DNA from: Haloprofundus salilacus
GTDB taxonomy: Archaea > Halobacteriota > Halobacteria > Halobacteriales > Haloferacaceae
Reading direction: 5' to 3'
DNA length: 64,000 nucleotides
NCBI RefSeq assembly: GCF_020150815.1
Contig: NZ_CP083723.1
Coordinates: 2,418,001 to 2,482,000, forward strand
In this document: piece by piece, positions 52,637 to 60,581 of the stretch
Numbering within the stretch: position 1 is the first letter of the stretch
Layout of the letters: every line of letters begins with the position of its first letter
The notes under the pieces: generated by a model
Databases searched by the model: none
Told to the model about the DNA's origin: nothing
Seen by the model: the letters and a program-made list of their open reading frames with translations, nothing else
Made by a program: the position numbers and the translations under genes

Positions 52637-53284
52637 ATGAGCCAAAGCGAACGGGTCGCGGTGGTCTGTCCCTCCTGTTCACCGCAGACGGAGACTGTCC
52701 ACGAGGTACTCAAACCCGGTGGACAGACGACCGTCCGCTGCACGGAGTGCGGACACACCCACAAGACGAAAATCGAAGAGGAACGCGAAATTGAACTGAG
52801 CGTCGTCGTCTCACAGGACGGCGAGTCGTTCAGCACGACCGTCGACGCCCCCGCCGAGGAGACGCTGGCCGTCGGCGAGGAGTTCATCGCTGACACGCCC
52901 GAAGCCATCATGCTCGTCCGCATCACGTCGCTTGATATTGGCGACGACCAGCGCGTCGACGAGGCTGTCGCCGAAGACGTTTCGACCGTCTGGACGCGCG
53001 TCGTCGACAACGTGAGTGTCCCCGTCACGCTCCACCCCGGCGACGGCCGCCGCGACGAGACGCGAAGTTTCAAGCTGAGCGTCCCCGGAGACTACGAGTT
53101 CGTCGTCGGCGAGACGGAGGAGTTGAACGACGAGGAGTTCGAGATAGAAGGCATCCACGTCCGCCAGAACGCGACGAACTACCGCTTCGACAAGTTCGAC
53201 CGCGACGGCGACATGGTGTTCGCCAAGGACGTAAAGCGCATCTACGGTCGCGACGAGACGAGTTCGGCGTGGTCGGTGTGGTAA
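52637..53284 (+). CDS. HVO_0476-family zinc finger protein
   Basis: 215 residues. The N-terminal zinc ribbon is CPSCSPQTETVHEVLKPGGQTTVRCTECGHTHK (two CxxC pairs). A longer beta-rich domain follows (SVVVSQDGESFSTTVDAPAEETLAVGEEFIADTPEA...), with IYGRDE near the C-terminus. This is the haloarchaeal family named after H. volcanii HVO_0476, of unknown function. Its place beside gap/pgk in both genomes supports the assignment. Confidence 0.82.
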   Translation: MSQSERVAVVCPSCSPQTETVHEVLKPGGQTTVRCTECGHTHKTKIEEEREIELSVVVSQDGESFSTTVDAPAEETLAVGEEFIADTPEAIMLVRITSLDIGDDQRVDEAVAEDVSTVWTRVVDNVSVPVTLHPGDGRRDETRSFKLSVPGDYEFVVGETEELNDEEFEIEGIHVRQNATNYRFDKFDRDGDMVFAKDVKRIYGRDETSSAWSVW

Positions 53285-53339
53285 GGACGCGGGCGACGTG
53301 GTGAGGACGTGGGCGACGTAATAAGGAGTGGGAGACGTA
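53281..53339 (+). repeat. Three tandem 20-bp repeats
   Basis: GTAAGGACGCGGGCGACGTG (53281-53300) is followed by GTGAGGACGTGGGCGACGTA and a 19-bp third copy ATAAGGAGTGGGAGACGTA. A fourth partial copy begins at 53340. The array overlaps the stop codon of the zinc finger gene. Confidence 0.65.
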
Positions 53340-53487
53340 GTGAGAACGGAGACAAGTGAGAGCACAGCCGAGGTACTGAGTGAGGCTGTAGTCGGCGCTG
53401 CGGACGCGGTCGAGACGGTGAGATAGTCGCGGAACAGACCCAAAGCCGACTCGATACGAGAGACTAACACGACGGAGGAGAACCCCC

Positions 53488-54159
53488 ATGGACTTCGAAA
53501 CTGCCCGTAAGCGGATGGTCGACCGACTCGTCGAACGCGACCGAATCGAACGGGAGGCGACGGCCGACGCGCTCCGAACTGTCCCGCGTCATGAGTTCGT
53601 TCCGCCGGAGCGACAGGGGGCCGCCTACTGGGACCGACCGCTGCCCATCGGCGGCGGACAGACGATCAGCGCGCCACACATGGTCGCCATCGTTACCGAC
53701 CTGCTCGCGCTCGACCCCGGCGACCGGGTTCTCGAAATCGGAACCGGTCGCGGCTACCACGCGGCCGTCACCGCCGAGACGCTCGCACAGATCGAACGAG
53801 ATGGCGGAAGCGACGAGAGCGACGACGCAGAACTCTACAGCGTCGAGTACGACCCTGAACTGGCCGATCGCGCCCGCGAGACGCTGTCCGAGCACGGCTA
53901 CGACATCGACGTCCGCACCGGCGACGGCTACGAGGGGTGGGACGACCACGCGCCGTACGACCGCGCGTACCTCACCTGCGCGCCCGAGTCGCTTCCGGAT
54001 CGAGTGGTCGAACAGGTCCGACCGGGCGGCTGCGTGGTCGGGCCAGTCGGCCGGGGGCGACAGACGCTCGTTCGGGCGTGGCGACGCGAAGATGGCGCTC
54101 TCGACCGCGAGACTCACGGCGGCGTTCGGTTCGTTCCGATGCGTCGCGGCGACGATTGA
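53488..54159 (+). CDS. pcm: Protein-L-isoaspartate O-methyltransferase
   Basis: 223 residues. The substrate motif is GGGQTISAPHMVAIVTDLL with the active-site Ser, motif I is VLEIGTGRGYHAAVTAETL, and later motifs include YDRAYLTCAPESLP. The enzyme methylates isoaspartyl residues in damaged proteins using S-adenosylmethionine. It is the first of three methyltransferase genes in a row on the plus strand. Confidence 0.92.
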   Translation: MDFETARKRMVDRLVERDRIEREATADALRTVPRHEFVPPERQGAAYWDRPLPIGGGQTISAPHMVAIVTDLLALDPGDRVLEIGTGRGYHAAVTAETLAQIERDGGSDESDDAELYSVEYDPELADRARETLSEHGYDIDVRTGDGYEGWDDHAPYDRAYLTCAPESLPDRVVEQVRPGGCVVGPVGRGRQTLVRAWRREDGALDRETHGGVRFVPMRRGDD

Positions 54160-54242
54160 GCCGAGTCCGACGACCGACCCCCGAGAACCGAGACGCCGGC
54201 GGCAACGACCGATTTTTCTCGCCCGTCCGCTACGTTCCCTCC

Positions 54243-55178
54243 ATGCCGACCGTACATCGTTCGGGGTTCGACACCGAGACGCTGTTTCTGCTCTGGACGG
54301 CCCGCGAGACAGGGGTACTCGACGCGCTGACGAGTCGGGCCGGAACCGCCGACGCCGTCGCCGCCGAGACCGAGGTGACGCCTGAAGCCGCGCACGTCGT
54401 CGTCGAGTCGCTCGCCGACCTCGGTTTTCTCGAACGCGTCGGCGACGAGTACGAGGTGACGAACCGAGCGCTCGGCTTCCTCGCGAAGCGCGACGTGCGC
54501 TCCATCGGTCGTCTTCCGCACGCGCTCGACGTGCTCGACGCCTACACTGCGCTCCCCGAGACGATGGCGACGGGGCGACCTCCGGAACTGTCCGAGGAGT
54601 CGACGGTCAACCGACTCGGCGCGCACGCCGCGACCGACGAAGCGGTCGTCAGAGCGGGCGTCACCGCCGCGGTTCGCCTCGCGCCGCGCGCCGAGCGCGT
54701 ACTGAACGTCGCCGGCGGGTCGGGCGTCTACGCCCGCGAGTTCGTCGCCCGCGGCTTTGAGGTGACGATGTGTGACGGTGCCGAAGTCGTCGAGTTCGTC
54801 GCCCCGGCGCTCGAACACGAGGACGTGACGCTCGACGAGCGGTCGCTGACGACGATAGCCGACGGAACATACGACCTCGTCTTCGGCGAGAACCTCTGTC
54901 GGTCGCTCGGCGTCGCGGAGATTCGGACGCTGCTGTCGACGGTCGAAGACGCGCTGTCGCCGCGCGGCGCGGCCGTCTTCGTCGAACCCGTCCGGGGGCG
55001 TTCGTCGGGGGCGGTTCGGGCGGCGACGGAAGCGCTCGCCACCGGGAGCGGCGGCGCGTACCGCGAAACGCAGTACCGCGAGTGGTTCGCCGAGGCCGAA
55101 CTTGAGCGCGTCCGCGTCGACGACGTGCCGGGGACCGACCGGCAGGCCGTCGGGGGGTACAAGCGCCGAGTTGATTAG
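54243..55178 (+). CDS. O-methyltransferase-like protein with winged helix
   Basis: 311 residues. Residues 1-95 are a dimerisation winged helix (TLFLLWTARETGVLDALTSRAGTADAVAAETEVTPEAAHVVVESLADLGFLERVGDEYEVTNRALGFL). The C-terminal half holds a Rossmann methyltransferase domain with motif I VLNVAGGSGVYAREF and YDLVFGENLCRSL. Family members methylate small molecules such as hydroxyindoles or isoprenoids. The substrate here is unknown. It sits between two isoaspartate methyltransferase paralogues. Confidence 0.82.
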   Translation: MPTVHRSGFDTETLFLLWTARETGVLDALTSRAGTADAVAAETEVTPEAAHVVVESLADLGFLERVGDEYEVTNRALGFLAKRDVRSIGRLPHALDVLDAYTALPETMATGRPPELSEESTVNRLGAHAATDEAVVRAGVTAAVRLAPRAERVLNVAGGSGVYAREFVARGFEVTMCDGAEVVEFVAPALEHEDVTLDERSLTTIADGTYDLVFGENLCRSLGVAEIRTLLSTVEDALSPRGAAVFVEPVRGRSSGAVRAATEALATGSGGAYRETQYREWFAEAELERVRVDDVPGTDRQAVGGYKRRVD

Positions 55179-55199
55179 CAGTCGTCTCGGATAGAGCGT

Positions 55200-55952
55200 A
55201 TGGACCCCGCGGTACTGCGCGAGGACATGGTCGACGGCCTCGAACGGGCGCTGGGCGACCACCTCGACGAAGACGTCGACGTGGCGATGCGGACGGTTCC
55301 GCGCCACGAGTTCGTCGACGACCACCCGTACGCGAACAAGGATACGACCGAGAACGGCAGCCGCGTGCTCGCTCCGTCGACGGTCGCGCGACTGCTCTCT
55401 GTGCTCGGCCCGGCCGACGGCGACAACGTCCTCGTCGTCGGCGCGGGCGTCGGCTACACCGCTGCCGTCGTCGCCGAACTGGTCGGGGACGCGAACGTAC
55501 AGGCGATCGATATCTCGCGGCGGATGGTGCTCTACGCGCGCCAGCGCCTCGCCGAGACCGGCTACGAGGGAGTGCTCGTCGACTGTCGGGACGGCGTGAG
55601 CGGCTACCCCGAGTACGCCCCCTTCGACCGGATTCTCCTCGAAGCGGCGGCGATTCGGCCGCCGCGTTCGCTCGTCGACCAGCTCGCTCCCTCGGGGAGA
55701 CTCGTCTTTCCGATGGGCGGCCCGCAGCAGCGACTCGTCGCCGTCGAACCCGGTTGCGACGCTGCGGGACCGGACGGCGTCGTCGAGCGCTACGGACCGG
55801 TGCAGTTCGCGCCGATGCTCGTCGACGGCGAGCAACCGGACGGAGTGGCGCGGAACCGGACGGTTCGAGAGGACCGCGAGTACCACGAGAGCGGGTGGCA
55901 CGCCCGCACCGGGTGGGAGCAGGAGTGGGTCGACTGGGACGAACACCTCTGA
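55200..55952 (+). CDS. Isoaspartate methyltransferase-like protein, divergent paralogue
   Basis: 250 residues related to the Pcm at 53488: MRTVPRHEFVDDHPYANKDTTENG, motif I VLVVGAGVGYTAAVVAELVGD and PMGGPQQRLVAVEP. The Pcm motif GGGQTISAPHMV is replaced by ENGSRVLAPSTV, so the active-site Ser is Leu here. It may therefore bind S-adenosylmethionine but methylate another target or none. It begins 22 bp after the preceding gene. Confidence 0.8.
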   Translation: MDPAVLREDMVDGLERALGDHLDEDVDVAMRTVPRHEFVDDHPYANKDTTENGSRVLAPSTVARLLSVLGPADGDNVLVVGAGVGYTAAVVAELVGDANVQAIDISRRMVLYARQRLAETGYEGVLVDCRDGVSGYPEYAPFDRILLEAAAIRPPRSLVDQLAPSGRLVFPMGGPQQRLVAVEPGCDAAGPDGVVERYGPVQFAPMLVDGEQPDGVARNRTVREDREYHESGWHARTGWEQEWVDWDEHL

Positions 55953-56047
55953 GCGGAGACGCAGTTAGCTCACCGGCCGAACGCCGGGGCTCACCCGCCG
56001 CGAATCACCAGTATCTTCGTGTTCGCTCGCCGGTCGACGAACTCGCT

Positions 56048-56206
56048 TCACGCGGGCGGTTTCACTTCGACGACGAGCGTGCCGTCCTCCTGATTCGGCC
56101 CGAGCGAGGGGTCGACGGTCACCGTCGCTTCTCCGTCGGCGTCGGTCGTCGCCGTCTCGACGTCGTCGGCCGTCCCGCCTTTGACGACGAGCGTCGCGTC
56201 GGCGAC
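56048..56206 (-). pseudogene. C-terminal fragment of a secreted Ig-like protein
   Basis: The minus strand reads VADATLVVKGGTADDVETAT, TDADGEATVTVDPSLG and PNQEDGTLVVEVKPPA then TGA. This is a good haloarchaeal Ig-like end, but no start codon or N-terminus is present. It meets another fragment head-to-head at about 56207. Confidence 0.5.
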
Positions 56207-56533
56207 AGCCTCGTCGCCGCGACGCAACGCCCGAGCGCACTTCCCGCGGTCGCCGTCTCACAGGCGGACCTCCTCGTCGCTCACCGATTGACGATGCAGG
56301 CGGACGTGGACGCGCTGACCGCCGCACAGCCGACGTACCTCGCCGGGACGATACGCGAGCGACTGCCGACGCGGACGTGCGACGCACTCGTCGTCGACGA
56401 CGCGACCGAATCGGCGCACGCGGTTCGAATCCGGGAGCGAGAGACGCCACACGGCGGCGGAAACCCGCGGGCGAGTCGAGTCGCCGTCGCGGCGGACAAA
56501 CGGCCGACGAGAGAGACCGGAGAGCGTTTGTAG
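56207..56533 (+). pseudogene. C-terminal fragment of a HerA/DUF87-type ATPase
   Basis: The plus strand reads SLVAATQRPSALPAVAVSQA, DLLVAHRLTMQADVDALTAA and DDATESAHAVRIRERETPHG before TAG at 56533. The TQRPS...SQADLLVAHRL run is typical of the C-terminal end of HerA-like hexameric ATPases. The Walker motifs are missing, and upstream sequence belongs to another frame and gene. Thus only the last 108 codons remain. Confidence 0.5.
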
Positions 56534-56614
56534 CCCGCTCGCCTGTGAGTCGACAGACCGACTCGGGGTCGACTTCACCGACTTCGCCCACACGTCCGAC
56601 CACGCAACGACGAA

Positions 56615-57004
56615 ATGACCGCAGACCACCCGCTCGTTCGACTCGAAACGCTCGCCCTCGTCGCTATCGGCGGATTTGCCGGAGCGAACCTCCGATTTCT
56701 CTTCGCCGACGCACTCCCCGGTCTCGGCGGAACGTTGGCTGCGAACGCGCTCGGCAGTTTCGCGCTCGGCGTCGTCCTCTACGAGACGATGTATGTGGGC
56801 GTCGTCGCCGCCGAAACGCGCGTTGCTGTCGCGACGGGCTTTCTCTCCTCGTTTACTACCTACAGCACGTTCGCGCTCCAGTCGATGCAAGCCGGACCGG
56901 TACTCCTCGTCGCGAACGTCGTCGCGAACTACGCGCTCGGGTTCGCAGGCGTCTTGACGGGCCGCTCGCTCGTGAACGCCGTTGCCCGGAGGTGGAGTCG
57001 ATGA
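56615..57004 (+). CDS. crcB1: CrcB fluoride channel subunit 1
   Basis: 129 residues with four hydrophobic helices. GFAGANLRFLFADALP is near the N-terminus (the G-x-x-G-A-x-x-R motif of Fluc channels), ANALGSFALGVVLYE follows, and GFLSSFTTYSTFALQSM has the conserved T/S-F-S/T-T-F segment. It forms a fluoride export channel with its neighbour. Its stop overlaps the start of crcB2. Confidence 0.88.
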   Translation: MTADHPLVRLETLALVAIGGFAGANLRFLFADALPGLGGTLAANALGSFALGVVLYETMYVGVVAAETRVAVATGFLSSFTTYSTFALQSMQAGPVLLVANVVANYALGFAGVLTGRSLVNAVARRWSR

Positions 57005-57366
57005 TGGCGCTCGAACCGGCGCATCTCGTCGGGACTGGCGGGGCTATCGGTGCGTTGCTGCGGTACGCCGTCGGACAACTCGTAGACGACGGGTCGTTTC
57101 CGCTATCGACGTTAACCGTGAACGTTCTCGGGAGCTTCGTCCTCGGCGTGGTCACCTTCGCGGGCGTCGGCGATAGCGCCCTGCTCCTCGTCGGCACGGG
57201 CGCGTGCGGGTCGTTCACGACGTTCTCGTCGTTCTCGTTCGAGACGGTCCGTCTCTGGGAGATGGACGAGAAACGACGCGCCGTGGCGAACGCGACGGTG
57301 AACCTGGTCGGGGCAGGCCTCGCTCTCGGTGTGGCGTGGCTCGTCGCCTCCGGCCGTGTGTTCTGA
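57001..57366 (+). CDS. crcB2: CrcB fluoride channel subunit 2
   Basis: 121 residues with four helices: GTGGAIGALLRYAVGQLVDDG, TLTVNVLGSFVLGVV and GTGACGSFTTFSSFSFETV are Fluc motifs. ATGATGG at 57001 gives two possible starts; the first overlaps the stop of crcB1 as ATGA. Paired, divergent CrcB subunits probably assemble as a heterodimer in the membrane. Confidence 0.9.
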   Translation: MMALEPAHLVGTGGAIGALLRYAVGQLVDDGSFPLSTLTVNVLGSFVLGVVTFAGVGDSALLLVGTGACGSFTTFSSFSFETVRLWEMDEKRRAVANATVNLVGAGLALGVAWLVASGRVF

Positions 57367-57414
57367 GCCCGTCACATCGACAGCTACAGGCGTCCGGGGG
57401 ACGAACGTCGAAGC

Positions 57415-57561
57415 ATGACCGACGGCCCGACGAACCGGTCGGTGTTCGCTCGCTTCGTCGACGGTGCGGCGGGGAGTCCGTTTCTCGCGCTGATGGTCGT
57501 GTTGTTGGTGTTCCTCTCGGTGTTCTTCCTCGCCGGCGGTCTGCTGTACGTGTTCGGGTGA
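57415..57561 (+). CDS. 48-residue single-helix membrane protein
   Basis: ATG at 57415 opens MTDGPTNRSVFARFVDGAAG, then SPFLALMVVLLVFLSVFFLA, then GGLLYVFG and a stop. This is a short soluble head and one strong transmembrane helix with haloarchaeal codon use. It follows crcB2 by 48 bp on the same strand. Function unknown. Confidence 0.6.
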   Translation: MTDGPTNRSVFARFVDGAAGSPFLALMVVLLVFLSVFFLAGGLLYVFG

Positions 57562-57588
57562 GTCGCCGAATTCTCGGCGCACACGTGT

Positions 57589-57627
57589 GCTCGGCGACGA
57601 GAAGCCTCGCTCGACAGTCGGAATCAG
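57589..57627 (-). repeat. 39-bp arm repeat, copy next to tRNA-Asp fragment
   Basis: The inverse complement of 35851-35889 with a single mismatch. In the direction of tRNA-Asp it lies directly past the 3' fragment at 57633-57653. Confidence 0.75.
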
Positions 57628-57632
57628 AAGAC

Positions 57633-57653
57633 GCCCGAGGCGGGATTTGAACC
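57633..57653 (-). repeat. Partial copy of tRNA-Asp 3' end
   Basis: A 21-bp exact copy of the last bases of tRNA-Asp (57766-57786, up to but not including the discriminator), beginning GCCCGAGGCGGGATTTGAAC. On its tRNA-5' side (57654-57693) lies a segment with GATTTGAATCATGGA and CGAGCGAA, similar to the region before the tRNA-Phe fragment. Confidence 0.7.
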
Positions 57654-57764
57654 GGAGTCGTTTCGCTCGCTTCACTCCATGATTCAAATCCGCGAACGTC
57701 GCACACTGATTTTCAGCGCTCGCTCGTCACAAGCGACTCGCTCACGAGTTGAAATTCAGAGAAA

Positions 57765-57837
57765 CGCCCGAGGCGGGATTTGAACCCGCGTCACAACCGT
57801 GACAGGGTTGTATGATGGGCCACTACACCACCCGGGC
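57765..57837 (-). tRNA. tRNA-Asp(GTC), copy 1
   Basis: Acceptor GCCCGGG/CTCGGGC, anticodon stem CAACC/GGTTG with loop CTGTCAC (anticodon GTC), T-arm CGGGTTCAAATCCCG, discriminator G. Identical to copy 2 at 58461-58533. Confidence 0.95.
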
Positions 57838-57918
57838 AACCTGTACTCCTTCGTTTTTGTGAGAGACGCTTAAACCTTTTCAGTTGGCCTCGCCTGATGT
57901 GCGACCTATATTCGCAAC

Positions 57919-58335
57919 TTACTGTGGTATCTCTTCGGAGAGTTCGTACTCGTGAGCCCAGTTGATAGAGGGATGGTTGATTTTTGCATCGAATCGGAGT
58001 TCCATCTTCTGCGTCGTTGCTTCGTGAACCGGTATCCAGTACAACGTCTCGTCTGGAGGGTATCTTACAACGAACGCGTCAATCTGATTGTGATACGTTT
58101 GTTCGTGATATTCGCCTTCTTTGGTAGTCTGTGAATGCGTGTTAAACCGAATCGTCCGATCTTTATTCTGCCACGCCGTCTTGCACTGCACACGGTATAA
58201 CTGGATCCCAGCGTCGATAATAAGATCGTACTTCTCGTTGTCTCCGAAAGGTACCGAGACGCTGTATCCGTTGGCAACGAAATGTGCGAGGACTTTTGCC
58301 TAGGTCTCGTCGCCGACATCTTTCGTGTTGCTCAC
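57919..58335 (-). pseudogene. PD-(D/E)xK endonuclease gene with in-frame TAG, between two tRNA-Asp genes
   Basis: From GTG at 58335 the frame reads VSNTKDVGDET, TAG (58300-58302), then AKVLAHFVANGYSVSVPFGD, NEKYDLIIDAGIQLYRVQCK and on to a stop at 57919. YDLIID...VQCK is the D...(E/Q)xK active site of the family of intron/tRNA-associated nucleases (PDDEXK_5). The TAG replaces a Glu in GDETE, so a GAG-to-TAG change is the simplest reading. Otherwise it is full length (139 codons). Without suppression it cannot yield the whole protein; internal GTG at 58191 gives only the last 90 residues. The composition is AT-richer than neighbours, indicating transfer. Confidence 0.78.
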
Positions 58336-58460
58336 GTCTGATAATCTGTTATGAGAACACCCGGTATAAGTGAACCTAATCTGGAAACTCTGCTTCAGGA
58401 GAGTAATATCTTCTTGAGAGAACTGACTGGTGCTCGTTGGAGTTGTTCGCGGCAAAAGTA

Positions 58461-58533
58461 CGCCCGAGGCGGGATTTGAACCCGCGTCACAACCGTGACA
58501 GGGTTGTATGATGGGCCACTACACCACCCGGGC
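58461..58533 (-). tRNA. tRNA-Asp(GTC), copy 2
   Basis: The same 73 bases as copy 1, with similar flanks past its 5' end (CAACCTG.A.TCCTTC). Duplication of the whole gene together with some flank is suggested. Confidence 0.95.
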
Positions 58534-58720
58534 AACCTGCATTCCTTCATTTCTCGGTGTCGTAAATAACGCTTGCCATCCCATCGCGCCGTGTGCCGAG
58601 ATACCGCGACCCGCGTGGCCGGAAAGCATATAATCAGCTACGTTCAGGTGGAGTGTAATGCAGGTTCCCGCTGTGGATGCGGCCACGGCCGGTTAGCGGT
58701 GCGCCGCGCGGTTGAAAAGT

Positions 58721-58728
58721 GTTATATG
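58721..58728 (+). promoter_or_regulatory. TATA box of the RNA polymerase operon
   Basis: GTTATATG preceded by GAAAAGT (BRE-like), about 60 bp before the rpoH ATG. It would give a leader of roughly 35-40 nt. Confidence 0.4.
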
Positions 58729-58787
58729 GGTGGGTCGTTAATGCCGCTGTAGTATCTCGTGAGAGCTTCTTCCCACAAGCCCCACCC

Positions 58788-59015
58788 ATGGTAGACGTAA
58801 GCCAACACAAACTTGTCCCGGAACACACGCTCGTCGACGAGGAGGCCGTCGACGAAGTGCTACAGGAGTACAACGTCAAACGGACGAACCTGCCCAAGAT
58901 CAAACGCAAAGATCCGGCGCTACCGGACGAAGCCGAACCCGGTGACGTCGTCAGAATCGTTCGCAACTCGCGAACCACCGACCAAGCAGTCGTATACCGA
59001 CTAGTGATCGAATGA
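58788..59015 (+). CDS. rpoH: DNA-directed RNA polymerase subunit H (Rpb5-like)
   Basis: 75 residues: [35 protein letters not shown] then [23 protein letters not shown]. This is the Rpb5 C-terminal fold, present in all archaeal polymerases. It opens the polymerase operon. Its stop overlaps the rpoB'' start by four bases (ATGA). Confidence 0.97.
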   Translation: MVDVSQHKLVPEHTLVDEEAVDEVLQEYNVKRTNLPKIKRKDPALPDEAEPGDVVRIVRNSRTTDQAVVYRLVIE

Positions 59016-60577
59016 ATCGAGAAGACCGACGCACCATCTCCCGACAGTACTTCTCGGACGAACGACTCGCAGAGCACCACTTCCGCTCGTTCAACAACTT
59101 CCTCTCCCGCGGCATGCAGGAAGTCGTCGACGAGAAAGAGACCATCGACACCGACATCGGCGACAAAGAGGGCGAAGAACCCGTCTACGTCGAACTCGGC
59201 GACGTCCGTGTCGTCACCCCGCGCGTCCGAGAGGCCGACGGCAGCGAGGAGCTGCTGTACCCGCAAGAGGCACGCCTCCGCAACATCACCTACTCCGCGC
59301 CCGTGTTCATGGAGATGTCTATCGTCCGCGGCGGCGAGGACGAAGAGGAGGTCGTCGTCGACTCCACGGAGACGAAAGTCGGCCGGATGCCCATCATGGT
59401 CGGATCCGAGCGCTGTAACATCTCCGGCTTCGACCACGACGAACTCGTCGAGATCGGCGAAGACCCCGTCGACCCCGGCGGCTACTTCATCGTCAACGGC
59501 TCCGAGCGCGTGCTGATGACCTCGGAGGACCTCGCGCCGAACAAGATTCTCGCCGAGTACGACACGAAGTACGGCGACGAGATCCAGGTCGCCAAGACGT
59601 TCTCGCAGCGTCGTGGCTACCGCGCGCTCGTGCTCTGCGAGCGCGGCCGCGACGGCCTGCTCGAAGTGTCGTTCCCCTCGGTCTCCGGCTCCGTGAACTT
59701 CGTGACGCTCGTGCGCGCGCTCGGCCTCGAATCCGACGAGGAGATCGTCCACCGCGTCTCCGACGACCCGGAGATCGTTAAGTTCATGCTGGAGAATCTG
59801 GAGGAAGCCGACGTCCAGACGACCGAGGAGGCCATCGAGACCCTCGGCAAGCGCGTCGCGAGTGGTCAAGGAAAGAACTACCAGCTGAAGCGCGCGAACT
59901 ACGTCATCGACCGCTATCTCCTGCCGCACCTCCACGAGGAGGGCGTCGAGGAGGAGGAAGTCCGCATCAACAAGGCGTTCTACCTCTGTCGGATGGCCGA
60001 GGCGTGTTTCGAACTCGCGCTGCAGCGCCGCGAGGCCGACGACAAAGACCACTACGCCAACAAGCGCCTCAAGGTCTCCGGCGACCTGATGAAGGACCTG
60101 TTCCGGACGGCGCTGAACAAGCTCGCGCGCGACGTGAAGTACCAGCTCGAACGCGCGAACATGCGGAACCGGAACCTGACGGTCAACACCGTCGTCCGCT
60201 CCGACGTGCTGACCGAACGGCTCGAACACCCCATCGCGACGGGCAACTGGGTCGGCGGACGCTCGGGCGTCTCGCAGTTGGTCGACCGGACCGACTACAT
60301 GGGCGTGCTCTCTCACCTGCGCCGCCTCCGATCGCCGCTGTCGCGCTCGCAGCCGCACTTCGAGGCGCGCGACCTGCACGCGACCCAGTGGGGTCGCATC
60401 TGTCCCTCCGAGACGCCGGAGGGGCCGAACTGCGGGCTGGTGAAGAACTTCGCGCAGGCGATGGAGCTCTCGCAGAACGTCGAGGACGAACAGGCACTGA
60501 AACGAGAACTGGCGTCGATGGGTGTCGAGGGGATGCCCGGACTCGAAGGCGTCGAACCGACGACGGCGGACGACTAA
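59012..60577 (+). CDS. rpoB2: DNA-directed RNA polymerase subunit B''
   Basis: 521 residues, the N-terminal half of the split beta-like subunit: protrusion, lobe and the start of the fork. [24 protein letters not shown] and [24 protein letters not shown] near the C-terminus are signature sequences. The split between B'' and B' is a haloarchaeal and methanogen trait. It follows rpoH with a 4-bp overlap and precedes rpoB' by 4 bp. Confidence 0.97.
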   Translation: MNREDRRTISRQYFSDERLAEHHFRSFNNFLSRGMQEVVDEKETIDTDIGDKEGEEPVYVELGDVRVVTPRVREADGSEELLYPQEARLRNITYSAPVFMEMSIVRGGEDEEEVVVDSTETKVGRMPIMVGSERCNISGFDHDELVEIGEDPVDPGGYFIVNGSERVLMTSEDLAPNKILAEYDTKYGDEIQVAKTFSQRRGYRALVLCERGRDGLLEVSFPSVSGSVNFVTLVRALGLESDEEIVHRVSDDPEIVKFMLENLEEADVQTTEEAIETLGKRVASGQGKNYQLKRANYVIDRYLLPHLHEEGVEEEEVRINKAFYLCRMAEACFELALQRREADDKDHYANKRLKVSGDLMKDLFRTALNKLARDVKYQLERANMRNRNLTVNTVVRSDVLTERLEHPIATGNWVGGRSGVSQLVDRTDYMGVLSHLRRLRSPLSRSQPHFEARDLHATQWGRICPSETPEGPNCGLVKNFAQAMELSQNVEDEQALKRELASMGVEGMPGLEGVEPTTADD

Positions 60578-60581
60578 CACC

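Noticed and set aside
56258-56890. Long minus-strand frame opposite crcB1 and the HerA-like fragment
   Set aside because: It is antisense to two better supported plus-strand frames and has no recognisable domain.
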